Source: Tupaia tana (Eukaryota; Chordata; Mammalia; Scandentia; Tupaiidae). Taken from it: a stretch of DNA of 64,000 nt. The DNA is taken from positions 74,744,041 to 74,808,040 of the forward strand of contig JAKSZU010000009.1 of the NCBI GenBank assembly GCA_026018925.1, written 5' to 3'. The translations under genes and the position numbers were made by a program. Positions 55,349 through 64,000 of the stretch are shown here, piece by piece; the stretch's first letter is position 1; every line of letters begins with the position of its first letter. The notes under the pieces were generated by a model. The model made no database searches, was not told the origin of the DNA, and saw nothing but the letters and a program-made list of their open reading frames with translations.

Positions 55349-55639
55349 AGGCTTCCCTGGGAATGATTATGATTGTATTATGTGAAGAATAAAAGAGAAT
55401 ACAGGAAGAATGGTAAGTTTGCAGAGAACATAGTTTGAGTTTATTTTGTTGTCTGTAGGATGTCAGGTGGAAAGTTTTGCATAAAGTAGTCTGATAGTTG
55501 GCTGTAAAGTTATTGTGAAAAATTTGAAAGTCATTCTTTGTTACTAAATGAGAGTTTGCAGTATAAGATAAGAAAACTAGTAGTGAATGCTGATTTCAGA
55601 TTGGGGAAAAAACACTATTACAGGAGAAGAATATAGAAT

Positions 55640-55800
55640 CATGGCACTGGAGAAGTGAAATAATCTTAAAATCATTCATCCAAGCATTCTAATTTGGAAG
55701 AAATTTAATCCTGACATAAATGGCTTGTTCAAGATCACAGCATAAGTCGATGCCAAAGCTGAAGCTAGAGCTCTGATCTGCTGAAGAAGAGGCAGAAAAG
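55640..55800 (+). mobile_element. MIR-like ancient SINE
   Basis: ggcttgttcaagatcacagcataagtc and gctgaagctagagctctgatctgctga resemble the MIR core (cttgcccaaggtcacacagctagtaag ... gaacccaggtctgctgac). Confidence 0.6.
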
Positions 55801-55837
55801 TCCTATATCATAGAAAATTAGAAAAAGGGAGGCTATC

Positions 55838-56440
55838 TTAATCTGTTTTCTGCTGAGATAATAGAATACCACAGACTAGGTAATTTATAAAGAAATGTTT
55901 ATTTTGGTTAAAGTTCTGAAGGCTGGGAAGTGCAAGGATAGGATACTGGCATCTGTTGAGGGCCTTCTTGCTACATCATAACATAATAAAAGGTATCACA
56001 TAATGATCAAATGCCTGAGACAGAGAGAGAATTGGGAACAAAACTTATTCTTATACAGCAACTCCATGTCCTCTGATAATACCATCAATTACTTTATCAC
56101 TTTTTTTAGAGAGAGATTTTTACACTTGCCAGAGAGAGCAAGCGTGAGAGCAACAGAGAGAGAAGGCAAGAATCACCCCCTGGGGAGGATGGTCATGCCA
56201 CAATCCCTTCTCCTCTATCCTCCTTTCGGGATTTGAGTATGCATGCACACACACCTGTCATGAGTTTTAAGCTGCCTTGTCCAGGACTTGAACTGTGGTT
56301 GACTATGTGAAAATCCAGTGATGTAATCATTAAACTACCTGCTGATCTCCACACATCAATCACCCTTTAAAGGCCTCACCTACCAATACCATAACAATAG
56401 CAATTACATTTTAATATGAATTTTGGAAAAATATTCAGGC
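55838..56440 (-). mobile_element. MaLR-type LTR (old endogenous retrovirus-like), with a SINE inside
   Basis: ataccacagactaggtaatttataaagaaatgtttatttt, then ggctgggaagtgcaaggat and catctgttgagggccttcttgctacatcataac, is the pattern of mammalian ERVL-MaLR LTRs (MST/MLT1 group) in reverse orientation. The part after the SINE (aaaggcctcacctaccaatacc ... aattttgg) continues it. No internal genes. Confidence 0.65.
56100..56350 (-). mobile_element. tRNA-derived SINE inside the MaLR LTR
   Basis: agagagagatttttacacttgcc, the body, and a right end with actacctgctgatctcc. The flanking words (atcac and aatcaccc) are too short to prove the duplication. Confidence 0.85.
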
Positions 56441-56589
56441 ATTAATTGTAAGGATATTGAGCAAATCTGGAAAGGAATTTAGTGTGATGAAGACTCAGTA
56501 GAGGACATTGAATCAAGCAATTCAGAATTTACTGTTGAATAATTTTTATTATTCAAATTTTTATTATTCTATTTTCTATTAAAAAAAAA

Positions 56590-56828
56590 AAAACTGCCAG
56601 AGAGTGTTTGAGCTCCTTGGAGAGAGAAGTGAGGTAGAGGGGTGAGAAAGCACCTGCCATGGTTATGGTCATGACACAATCCATTCTCTTTCACCTCAAA
56701 CTTTTTAGGATTTGGGGCACGTATGCACATGCCTGGCCTGATTTTCAAGCAGCTGGGTCCAGGAGTCTAACCATGCATTTGACCGTGTGAGATCCAGCTG
56801 CCTTGACCTCCACACTACAGACTGGCCC
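56590..56828 (-). mobile_element. tRNA-derived SINE, diverged
   Basis: An A/T-rich left side, gccagagagtgtttgagctc, a centre with tttggggcacgtatgcacatgcc, and a right end ctacagactggccc. Older than its right neighbour. Confidence 0.78.
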
Positions 56829-56847
56829 AATTATGCTATTGTTTCTT

Positions 56848-57133
56848 TTTTGTTTGTTTGTTTCTTTTTTTTTTTTTTTTTTGGAGAGGTTTTCGCTATA
56901 GGGCGCCTGTGCTCGCCAGACAGACAGAGAGAGACATAGAGACAGAAAGCAAGAAATCACCCCCCAGGGGGGGTGGTCATGCCGAAATCCCTTCTCCTCC
57001 ATTCTCCTCTCGGGATCTTGGGCACGCACGCACACGCGCCCGGCGTGTTTTAAGTCACCAGGTTTGGGATGCAAACCGCGGTTGACTACGTGGGAGTCCA
57101 GCGACGTAGCCATTACGCTAACTGCTGGTTCCC
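56848..57133 (-). mobile_element. tRNA-derived SINE, long form, with exact 15-bp duplication
   Basis: T/G-rich tail, then a CpG-rich body (ggcacgcacgcacacgcgcccggcgtg) and head. Target duplication atgctattgtttctt at 56833-56847 and 57134-57148 is exact. Retained CpGs indicate a young copy. Confidence 0.96.
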
Positions 57134-57148
57134 ATGCTATTGTTTCTT

Positions 57149-57735
57149 GAACAAAAGCCACCTACCACCCAGTAACTTTAATTAGTCCTGATTTTTCCTA
57201 CATAGGCCAATACTGTTCACATTTTTCTTCTTCTTGCCTTGTATCTATGTTATCTTTTTTTCTCTCCCCTTTGTTTCTAGCCTATGACCTCTTTCTCTTT
57301 ATCTTTTTTTACAATATAAAAATGGATTGCAATTTATTTTTAGTTGTAATTAATATATTATTTTTATTTTTAAATATTCTATTCACATCAAAACTTCAAA
57401 ATTTATTACTCTTTTTGATTCTGTTAATAATTTCATGCACAGATTTTCTACCTCTAGAGTTGTTTTTCCTTTTTGCCATTTCAAGGCTAAAAGCACAGAA
57501 CAGTAGCACGAGTCTTGGTCTTAATAATGATATCTTTGTGAGGCTTTGGGGCAGGTCACTTCTCTGTCTCTTAAATTATTAATATGTCAATTGATGGCAA
57601 TGACTTTTGCACCTATATTTTGAAAGCAGTTGTTGGGAAAGTTAAGGGAGTAGCATGGGAAATATTGTATGAAAATTTATGAATGTGGTTAGAAACAGTA
57701 AAACAGTACTTTGCAAAAACAAGTTCTTATATTAA
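57149..57735. other. Unassigned AT-rich sequence
   Basis: About 590 bp. An 111-codon plus-strand open frame (57247-57582) is Phe/Leu-rich because of T-rich composition. No gene supported. Confidence 0.5.
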
Positions 57736-57737
57736 TA

Positions 57738-58022
57738 TATATATATTTTTATTTTTAGAGAGAGATTTTGCTATAGAGTGTGTGTGCTCACCAGATAAAC
57801 AGAGAGAGACAGTGAAACAGAAAGCAAGAAATCATCCTCCAGCAGGGATGGCCATGCTGCAGTCCCTTCTCCTCAATTCTTCTCCATTCTTCTCTCAGGA
57901 TCATGGGCATGCACACACACATACACCTAGTGTGATTTTCAAGCCTCCAGGTCCAGGACTCAAACCATGGTCAACTATGGGGGAGTCCAGCGATGTAACA
58001 ATTATGCCATCTGCTACTACCC
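57738..58022 (-). mobile_element. tRNA-derived SINE, long form
   Basis: Body gctatagagtgtgtgtgctcacc through to ccatctgctactaccc on the right, with a ttcttctccattctt duplication in the centre. No clear target duplication. Confidence 0.88.
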
Positions 58023-58211
58023 TAGATAATTTTATTTTCCACACCAAGGTGTTCCATTAGACATAATAGCTTTGTGTTAATTCTACTAGCAATGATCTCC
58101 CTAGGAAAGGATAATCAAAAGAATACTTATATCATGAATTCTAATTAATAGTCCATTTAATAGGTTAAATACAGATAATTTTCTAGAAAAAAGTTAAGAT
58201 AAAAGTTATTT

Positions 58212-58415
58212 CAAAATGTGTTTAGGCACAGCTGTGGTGTCATCTGCTGCTAAAACATTGTGCTCTTCAGGTTGGGACCATATGGGAGGCCTGAGTTCAA
58301 TTCCAAAACCAACCTAAAGGCTGGGCATGGTGACATGTGCCTATAATCCTTGTATTTTAGGGAAACTGAGGCAGGAGGATTGTGGCATGGTGAGAACCTG
58401 TCCTTTTTTTGAAAA
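58212..58415 (+). mobile_element. Probable tRNA-7SL composite SINE
   Basis: The first half is tRNA-like (ggcacagctgtggtgtcatc ... cctgagttcaattcc). The second half, ggctgggcatggtgacatgtgcctataatccttg... gaaactgaggcaggaggattg, follows 7SL/Alu-type order. It ends gagaacctgtcc before a T/A-rich stretch. It is the only such copy in the window. Confidence 0.65.
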
Positions 58416-58645
58416 AATATATTTAATCTCCAGAGGACAGACATTACCTTTTTTTGAAGCATTTTATGACTATCTAACTCCAGATCCTCAGATGCTACCC
58501 ACTCTCTTCTGTAGTGAAAAAGCTGAGCATGACGTATGGTATCAGAAAGCCTGGTTCTGAATTGAAATTTTACCTTGTAATAATTAGGTTTCCTTGGGAA
58601 AGCTATGAGAACTTTCTCAGGTGTATTTTCTTTGCTGAGAAATTA

Positions 58646-58726
58646 GTGGGTTGTCAGAAAGGTCATGATGCATTTTTTTTATGCTTTTCTATGCAAATAT
58701 GTGTCATCACTTTTCTGACAACCCAA
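58646..58726. mobile_element. 81-bp mariner-like MITE
   Basis: Flanked by TA (58644-58645 and 58727-58728). Terminal inverted repeats gtgggttgtcagaaaggtca and (reverse complement of the right end) ttgggttgtcagaaaagtga match at about 23 of 28 positions. The size and TA target fit mariner-derived miniature elements. Confidence 0.72.
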
Positions 58727-58881
58727 TAGAATAATAACTTTTTCCCCTTTTTACGTCACAGATTTGCTATGCAGAAAGTGTCAGGAATATATGTGGATAT
58801 GTCATTTTAAAGTATAAAATGTCATATTGTGAAATGGTGTTATTATCCAGAGGCCATAAGAGTGGCTTTGCATACATCTTT

Positions 58882-58931
58882 AATCTGTTGGGCTGTTGGG
58901 AAAGTCATGACTTTCCCAATGACTTAATAGA
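58882..58931. repeat. Palindromic mariner-like relic
   Basis: A perfect 24-bp palindrome ttgggaaagtcatgac-centred (58896-58919) is flanked by further partial complementarity. The arms resemble the terminal repeats of the 58646 element (gttgtcagaaaggtcatga), suggesting an internally deleted relative. Confidence 0.6.
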
Positions 58932-59147
58932 TTCTTTGAGGTTTATGTTTTAAGGCTGCCATGAATAAAAGCAGGATCAGGTGTGAAAGCCCATAACAAG
59001 TGATTCATTGAAGCTCCAGAGTTCTAGCATGTCAATGACACCTTTGTCTAATTTATCTCTTAATTTATGTACATGGCTTCCTGAGAGTGAACTAGTGAAA
59101 TAGAATTTTTTCACTTTAGACTCAAACATTACTTACTTTCTTAAGTT

Positions 59148-59198
<51 letters not shown>

Positions 59199-59451
59199 AG
59201 AAAGAGGTCTTTGCTATAGGGCACATGTGCTTGCCGGAAAGACAGAGAGAGGCAGAGAGACAGAAAGCGAGAAATTACCCCCAAGAGGGGAATGGCCATG
59301 CCACAATCCCTTCTCCTCCATTCTCCTCTTGTGATCTTGGGCAGGCTTGCGCATGCGCCCGGCATGAGTTTATGCCACTGGGTCTGGGACTTGAACCATG
59401 GTCGACTACATGGGAGTCCAGTGACATAGCCATTACGCTAACTGTTGGTCC
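59148..59451 (-). mobile_element. tRNA-derived SINE, long form, with ~48-T tail
   Basis: A tract of about 48 T (59150-59197) precedes the body and head. The target duplication cttactttcttaagtt (59132-59147) and cttattttcttaagtt (59452-59467) is 15/16. The long pure tail suggests recent insertion. Confidence 0.95.
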
Positions 59452-59545
59452 CTTATTTTCTTAAGTTTTAAGCAAATTTCTCTTAACATTTTTTGATTTT
59501 GATCTATTAAAACTAAAACTGTTTTTCTCGAAATTAAAAAGTGCA

Positions 59546-60018
59546 TTAAAAATACCTATTAGTACCTATTCAATGATTGTAGTAAGCTGTTAGCTCCAGT
59601 GAGATGCTACTGTATAGTATATTCACTTTACTCACTGAGGTTTATGCCTAAAGTCAGACATGCATTCATAGACATGTGTATATTAACTGTGCTTGCTATT
59701 TAATATTTTTAAATTAATTAAGATCTTTAATGAATCAATAAAATGTAAAAAAAAGACAAGAAAAACAATTGTACATACCAGAGACAGTGTGAGAGAAGAA
59801 GAGGAATTAGCAGAGGGTAAGAGGCAGGGAATCAAGGGGGGGGGAAATGCAAAAAATATATGAAACAAGAAATAGAAAATTATTTGTTGATGATAACATG
59901 TGTGATAATATACATGACCGAGCCAATATGCAATATATTATGGATGGAAATGTCTCATTTTGTATACTGTATTGATGTACAACTAATGACTGTAAATAAA
60001 TAAATAAATAAATAAATA
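59546..60018 (+). mobile_element. Old L1 3' UTR, plus strand, with (TAAA)n tail
   Basis: Reverse complement of 45301-45755: gcctaaagtcagacatg, accagagacagtgtgagagaag, aatgtctcattttgtatactg. It ends in ctgtaaataaataaataaataaataaat (59990-60018). Confidence 0.85.
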
Positions 60019-60230
60019 ATGATGAAAGAAAAAGAAAACCAGCAGATCTAGTGTAAGTCACTAGGTGACTAATTAGTGTCTTATTTCACTTAGTGTCTAA
60101 TTTCTCTTTAACTACTCTTCTTGTGAAACACCCACACTCATGTTTCAATAAAAATGATAATTTATCTTCTTTTTCTGCTTTCTGACATTGAGGCATATCA
60201 TTCTACAAAATATGAAAGATATTGATGATA
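60019..60230. other. Unassigned sequence
   Basis: About 210 bp with no recognised feature. Confidence 0.4.
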
Positions 60231-60490
60231 TTAATTAATTTATTTATTTTTATTTACATTTTTAATACATTCAATCACATTATTTAGCTTACAAGGTGAT
60301 CATTTCAATATATGAACATTTCTCCCCAGTCCCGTTGATCAAAATATAACAACACTACCTCCCTGTTTCAACAATGCTGTCTTCGTATCCCAACTCCAAA
60401 TATTTTTCCCCAGGCCTCACTCCTCCACACACACCACATCTGGCATTCACATCTACCTCTTATGTTTGTACATCCTTTAGCCTGCCAGTT

Positions 60491-63400
60491 TCAGTTATAG
60501 AGTGCGGACATTCGGTATATACTAAGTGGGGACAGCCAGTGTCTCTCCTTCATAGCCTGGCTTGCTTCACTCAAGAGTAAATCTTCCATATTCTTCCACT
60601 TTCTGTCAAGAGCCAGGGTTTTGTTGTTCTTAATGGCTGAATAGTATTCCATAGAGCATATGTGCCACAGTTTTTCAATCCATTCAGCCATATGGGGGCA
60701 TTTGGGTTGGTTCCATGTCTTAGCAATCGTGAAAAGTGCCGCAATAAACATCGATGTGCAAGCACTTTTCCAATGAGAAATTCTTCTGTCCTTTGGGTAG
60801 ATGCCAAGAAATGGGATTGCTGGATCATATGGCAGTTCTATTTGTAGATTTTTGAGGAATCTCCAAATTGTTCTCCACAGTGGTTGGACTAACTTACATT
60901 CCCACCAGCAGTGTAAGAGAGTTCTCCATTCACCACACCCCTGCCAACACTTATAATTTTTTGTTTTTTTAATCTTAGCCATTTTGACAGGGGTTAGGTG
61001 GTATCTCATTGTTGTTTTGATCTGCATTTCCTTTATGATGAGGGATGTTGAGCATTTTTTCATATTCCTTTTGGATATTTGTATGTCATCTATAGTGAGT
61101 GTTCTTTTCAACTCCTTCTCCCATTTTTTAATAGGGTTCATCATCTTTTTTCCAAACAGTTTCTTTAGTTCCTTATATATTCTGGTTATCAATCCCTTAT
61201 CTGATGCATAGTTTACAAAAATATTTCCCCATGCTGAGGACTGTTGATTCACACTAATTACTGTGTCATCTGCCATGCAGAAAATTCTTAGTCTGATGTA
61301 ATCCCACTTGTCTATTTTGGGGATTATCGACTTTGGGGGTGCTTTGGGGGTCTTATGTAAGAAGTCTTTCCCTACCCCAATGTCTCCCAGAGATTCCCCA
61401 GTGTTTTCTAGAAGCAGTTAAATAGTTTGGGGTCCTAGATTTAGATCCGTGATCAACTGTGACTTGATTCTTGTCAAAGGTGAGAAGTAGGGGTTCAGAT
61501 TCATCTTTCTACAGGTGGAAATCCAGTTTTTCCAGCACTATTTGCTGAAGAGGTTTTCCTTTTCCCACTGATTTGAACCCTTGTCAAAAATCAGTTGATT
61601 GAATGATTGGGAATTTATTCCTGTTGACTCTTTTCTGATTGTATTGGCAAGAACTTTCAGTACTATAATGAAAATCGGTGGAGAAAGTGGGCATCCTTGT
61701 CTTGTACCCGTTTTTAGTGGGAAAGCTTTCAGCTTTTCTCCATTCAGGATGATGTTTGCGATGAGTTTTTCATAGATAGCTTTTATTATGTTGAGAAATG
61801 ACCCTTGTGTGCCTATTTTGCGGAGAGTCTTGATCATAAAGGGATTTTGTATCTTATCAAATGCTTTTTCTGCATCAATTGATATGACCATATGGTTTTT
61901 TAAATTTTTTCCTGTTAATATGCTGTATTACATTTATGGTTTTGCGTATGTTGAACCAACCTTGCATTCCTGGAATAAAGCCTACCTGATCATGATGTGT
62001 AATCTTTTTTATAAGTTGTTGGATATGGTTTGCTAGTATCTTGTTGAGAATCATTGCGTCTATATTCATCAGGGATATTGGTCTATAGTTTTCCTTCCTT
62101 GTCCTGTCCTTATCTGTTTTGAGGATAAGGGTGATAGAGGCTTTATAGAATGAATTAAGGAGAGATTTACCCTTTTGTATCTTTAGAAATACCTTGAGCA
62201 GAATGGGGGTTAACTCTTCTTTGAAAGTTTTATAGAACTCAGAGCTGAAACGATCAGGGCCAGGGCTTTTCTTTGTTGGGAGTTATTTATTACTGATTCA
62301 ATCTCCTGGCTTGTAATGGGCCTATTTAGACTTTCTATATCCTCCTGGCTCAATCTTGGTAGACTATACGTGTCCAGGAATTTGTCTATCTCATCCAGAT
62401 TGTCTTGTTTCTTGGCATATAGTGGTTCATAGTATCCTCTGATGATGTTCTGTATTTCTACTTTCTCTGTTGTTATATTTTCTGCTTCATTGCAGATTTG
62501 ATTCACCTGGTTCCTTTCTCTCCTTAGTAAGTCTCACTAGTGATATATCGATTCTGTTTATCTTTTCAAAGAACCAGCTTTTACTTTCATTTATTTTCTG
62601 TATAGTTCGCTTATTTTCTATATCCTTTATTTCTGCTTGGATCTTTATTATTTCCTTTCTCCTGGAATTTTTTGGATTATTTTGCTGTTGCTTCTCCAAT
62701 TCTCTGAGGCATGATGTTAGGTGATCCATTTGCCTTCTTTTCGTCTTCCTCTTATGAGCACTAATTGCTATAAACTTCCCTCTTATGACTGCTTTTGCAG
62801 TGTCCCAAAGATTATGGAAAGTTGTGTCCTCATTGTCATTAGCGTCCATGAATCTTTTGATTTTGGACTTTATTTCTTCAGTAGTTGTGGAGTCATTCAG
62901 TAATAGGTTATTTAGTATCCATGTACTTGATTATTTTTGAGGATTTGTCTTGAAATTAAACTCAAGTTTAATTCCATCATGGTCAGAGAAGATGCTGGAT
63001 ATAGTTTCTATGCCTTTGAATCTGTAGGGGCTTGCTTTGTGCCCTATGATGTGGTCAATCTTCAAAAAGGTTCCATGTAGGGGTGAGAAAAAAGTGTATC
63101 TTGTTGTTTTTGGATGGAAAGTTCTATAGATGTCTGTTAAGTCCATTTCATTCTTGGTATCTTTCAGATCCTTTACCTCTTTATCTATTTTTTGTCTAGA
63201 TGATCTGTCCCGAGGGGATAGTGCAGTGTTGAGGTCTCCAACAATTAGTATATTGCAGTCTATCTCCCCTTTTAGATCTAACAGTCTTTCCTTCACATAC
63301 TTACGTGCTCCTGTGTTAGGCGCATAGATGTTTATAAGACTTATATCTTCTTGATCTATTTCTTGATCTACTTCTTGATCCTTTTACTTCAATATAGTGC

Positions 63401-63694
63401 CCTTCTTTGTCACTTCAAACAGTTTTTGTTTTAAAGCCTATTTTGTCAGAAATTAGTATTGCAACTCTAGCTCATTTTTGGTTCCCATTTGCATGGAAAA
63501 CCTTTTCCCAACCCTTCACTTTCAGTCTATGTATGTCTTTATCGATGAGGTGGGTTTCCTGTAGGCAACAGATAGGGGGTCTCTTTTTCTATCCATGCGG
63601 CCAGTCTGTGTCTCTTGATTGAGGAATTTAATCCATTCACATTCAATGTTATTATTGATATAACTGGATCTTTCTGGACGTTTAAGTTGGCCAT
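60491..63694 (-). pseudogene. L1-F ORF2 with active-site deletion
   Basis: The start ATG is at about 63692-63694. Endonuclease pieces (62931-63296: GDLNTALSP, KIDHIIGH, SDHDGIKLE), linker (62487-62849; 62210-62506), RT (61538-61891: [23 protein letters not shown]) and an intact 261-codon C-terminus at 60491-61276 are visible. The C-terminal Cys motif CX3CX7HX4C is complete ([18 protein letters not shown]). Between about 61625 and 61640 the RT jumps straight into the thumb ([10 protein letters not shown]), removing the FADD box and about 220 codons. Confidence 0.93.
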
Positions 63695-63738
63695 TGTCAC
63701 AGCAGCCTTTTATTCCTTTGTTTCTGTCTGTTAGCTCT

Positions 63739-64000
63739 TTAGTTTTCCTGGAACAGTAATTTCTTCGGTGTTTCTTGAAGAGCTGGTCTGGTGCTGGCAA
63801 ATTCTTTCAGGTCTTGTTTGTCTGAGAAGATTTTAATCTTTTTTACCCATATGAAGTATAATCTTGCAGGATACAATAATCTGGGTTGAAATTGTTTCTC
63901 TCTCGGCACTTTCAATACATTCTTTCCTTGCTTGAATTGTTTCTTTTGAGAAGTCTGGTTTTAGCCTGATGGGATGACCTTTGTACATCACTACTCGTTT
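63739..64000 (-). pseudogene. L1-F ORF1 C-terminus, partial
   Basis: Only the end of ORF1 is inside the window. By alignment with L1-B the stop falls near 63739. The reading frame shifts near the end, giving the DQLFKKHRRNYCSRK reading that runs on over the ORF2 start. The rest lies beyond 64000. Confidence 0.75.

Larger units (their letters stand above)
60231..64000 (-). mobile_element. L1-F: minus-strand L1 running off the right edge
   Basis: 3' UTR (60231-60490), ORF2 with a 660-bp internal deletion, the inter-ORF spacer (63695-63738) and the C-terminal part of ORF1 up to the window edge. Sequence is close to L1-A and L1-B. The 5' end is not visible. Confidence 0.93.

Noticed and set aside
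57247-57582. 111-codon hydrophobic open frame as a membrane protein
   Set aside because: Phe/Leu/Ile-rich only because the DNA is T-rich; no homology or start context recognised.

Overview
This is a gene-poor, AT-rich window of nuclear DNA from a placental mammal. It is built almost entirely from layers of dead LINE-1 (L1) retrotransposons and tRNA-derived SINEs. No host protein-coding gene, functional RNA gene, CRISPR array or bacterial feature can be supported. Mammalian repeats present are L1s with ORF1/ORF2 homology on both strands, MIR, an hAT-Charlie/MER5-like piece, a MaLR-type LTR and one probable tRNA-7SL composite SINE. A 7SL-derived SINE would place the animal in Euarchontoglires. 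Abundant tRNA-derived SINEs without Alu or B1 make a colugo a reasonable guess, but the species is inference.

Layout. 1-10305 is one old minus-strand L1 split by a 3' UTR fragment, a plus-strand L1 tail and a near full-length younger L1 (L1-A, 2145-8219); two of these insertions have clear target-site duplications (TSDs). 10.3-14.7 kb holds truncated minus-strand L1s and SINEs. 14.74-24.23 kb is plus-strand L1 material: L1-G with a 115-bp-monomer 5' UTR and an ORF1/ORF2 deletion, an L1M/HAL1-like piece, L1-H with its own 5' repeats, and a 5'-truncated L1-I. 25.88-34.84 kb is a second near full-length minus L1 (L1-B) with two 203-bp promoter monomers. Its ORF1 is interrupted near codon 24 by a 2.74-kb insert carrying a 19-bp GC-rich minisatellite and a CpG-rich end. 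35.4-48 kb is older L1 debris including a solo-LTR candidate and an old plus-strand L1-E with four or more nested insertions. 48.5-52.3 kb is the least repetitive stretch. 52.3-60 kb is mostly single SINEs, MIRs, LTRs and mariner-like palindromes. 60.2-64 kb is a minus L1 (L1-F) running off the right edge.

The genes do not work together as a locus. The only proteins recognisable are L1 ORF1p (RNA-binding chaperone) and ORF2p (endonuclease/reverse transcriptase), all broken by stops, frameshifts or deletions. The most unusual objects are the 31243-33981 insert, which looks like a retrocopied transcript or an unnamed composite retrotransposon with a VNTR, and the succession of unrelated tandem 5' UTR monomers on L1s of different age. 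Most boundaries are read by eye against other copies in the window and are good to about 5-30 bp unless a TSD is stated.
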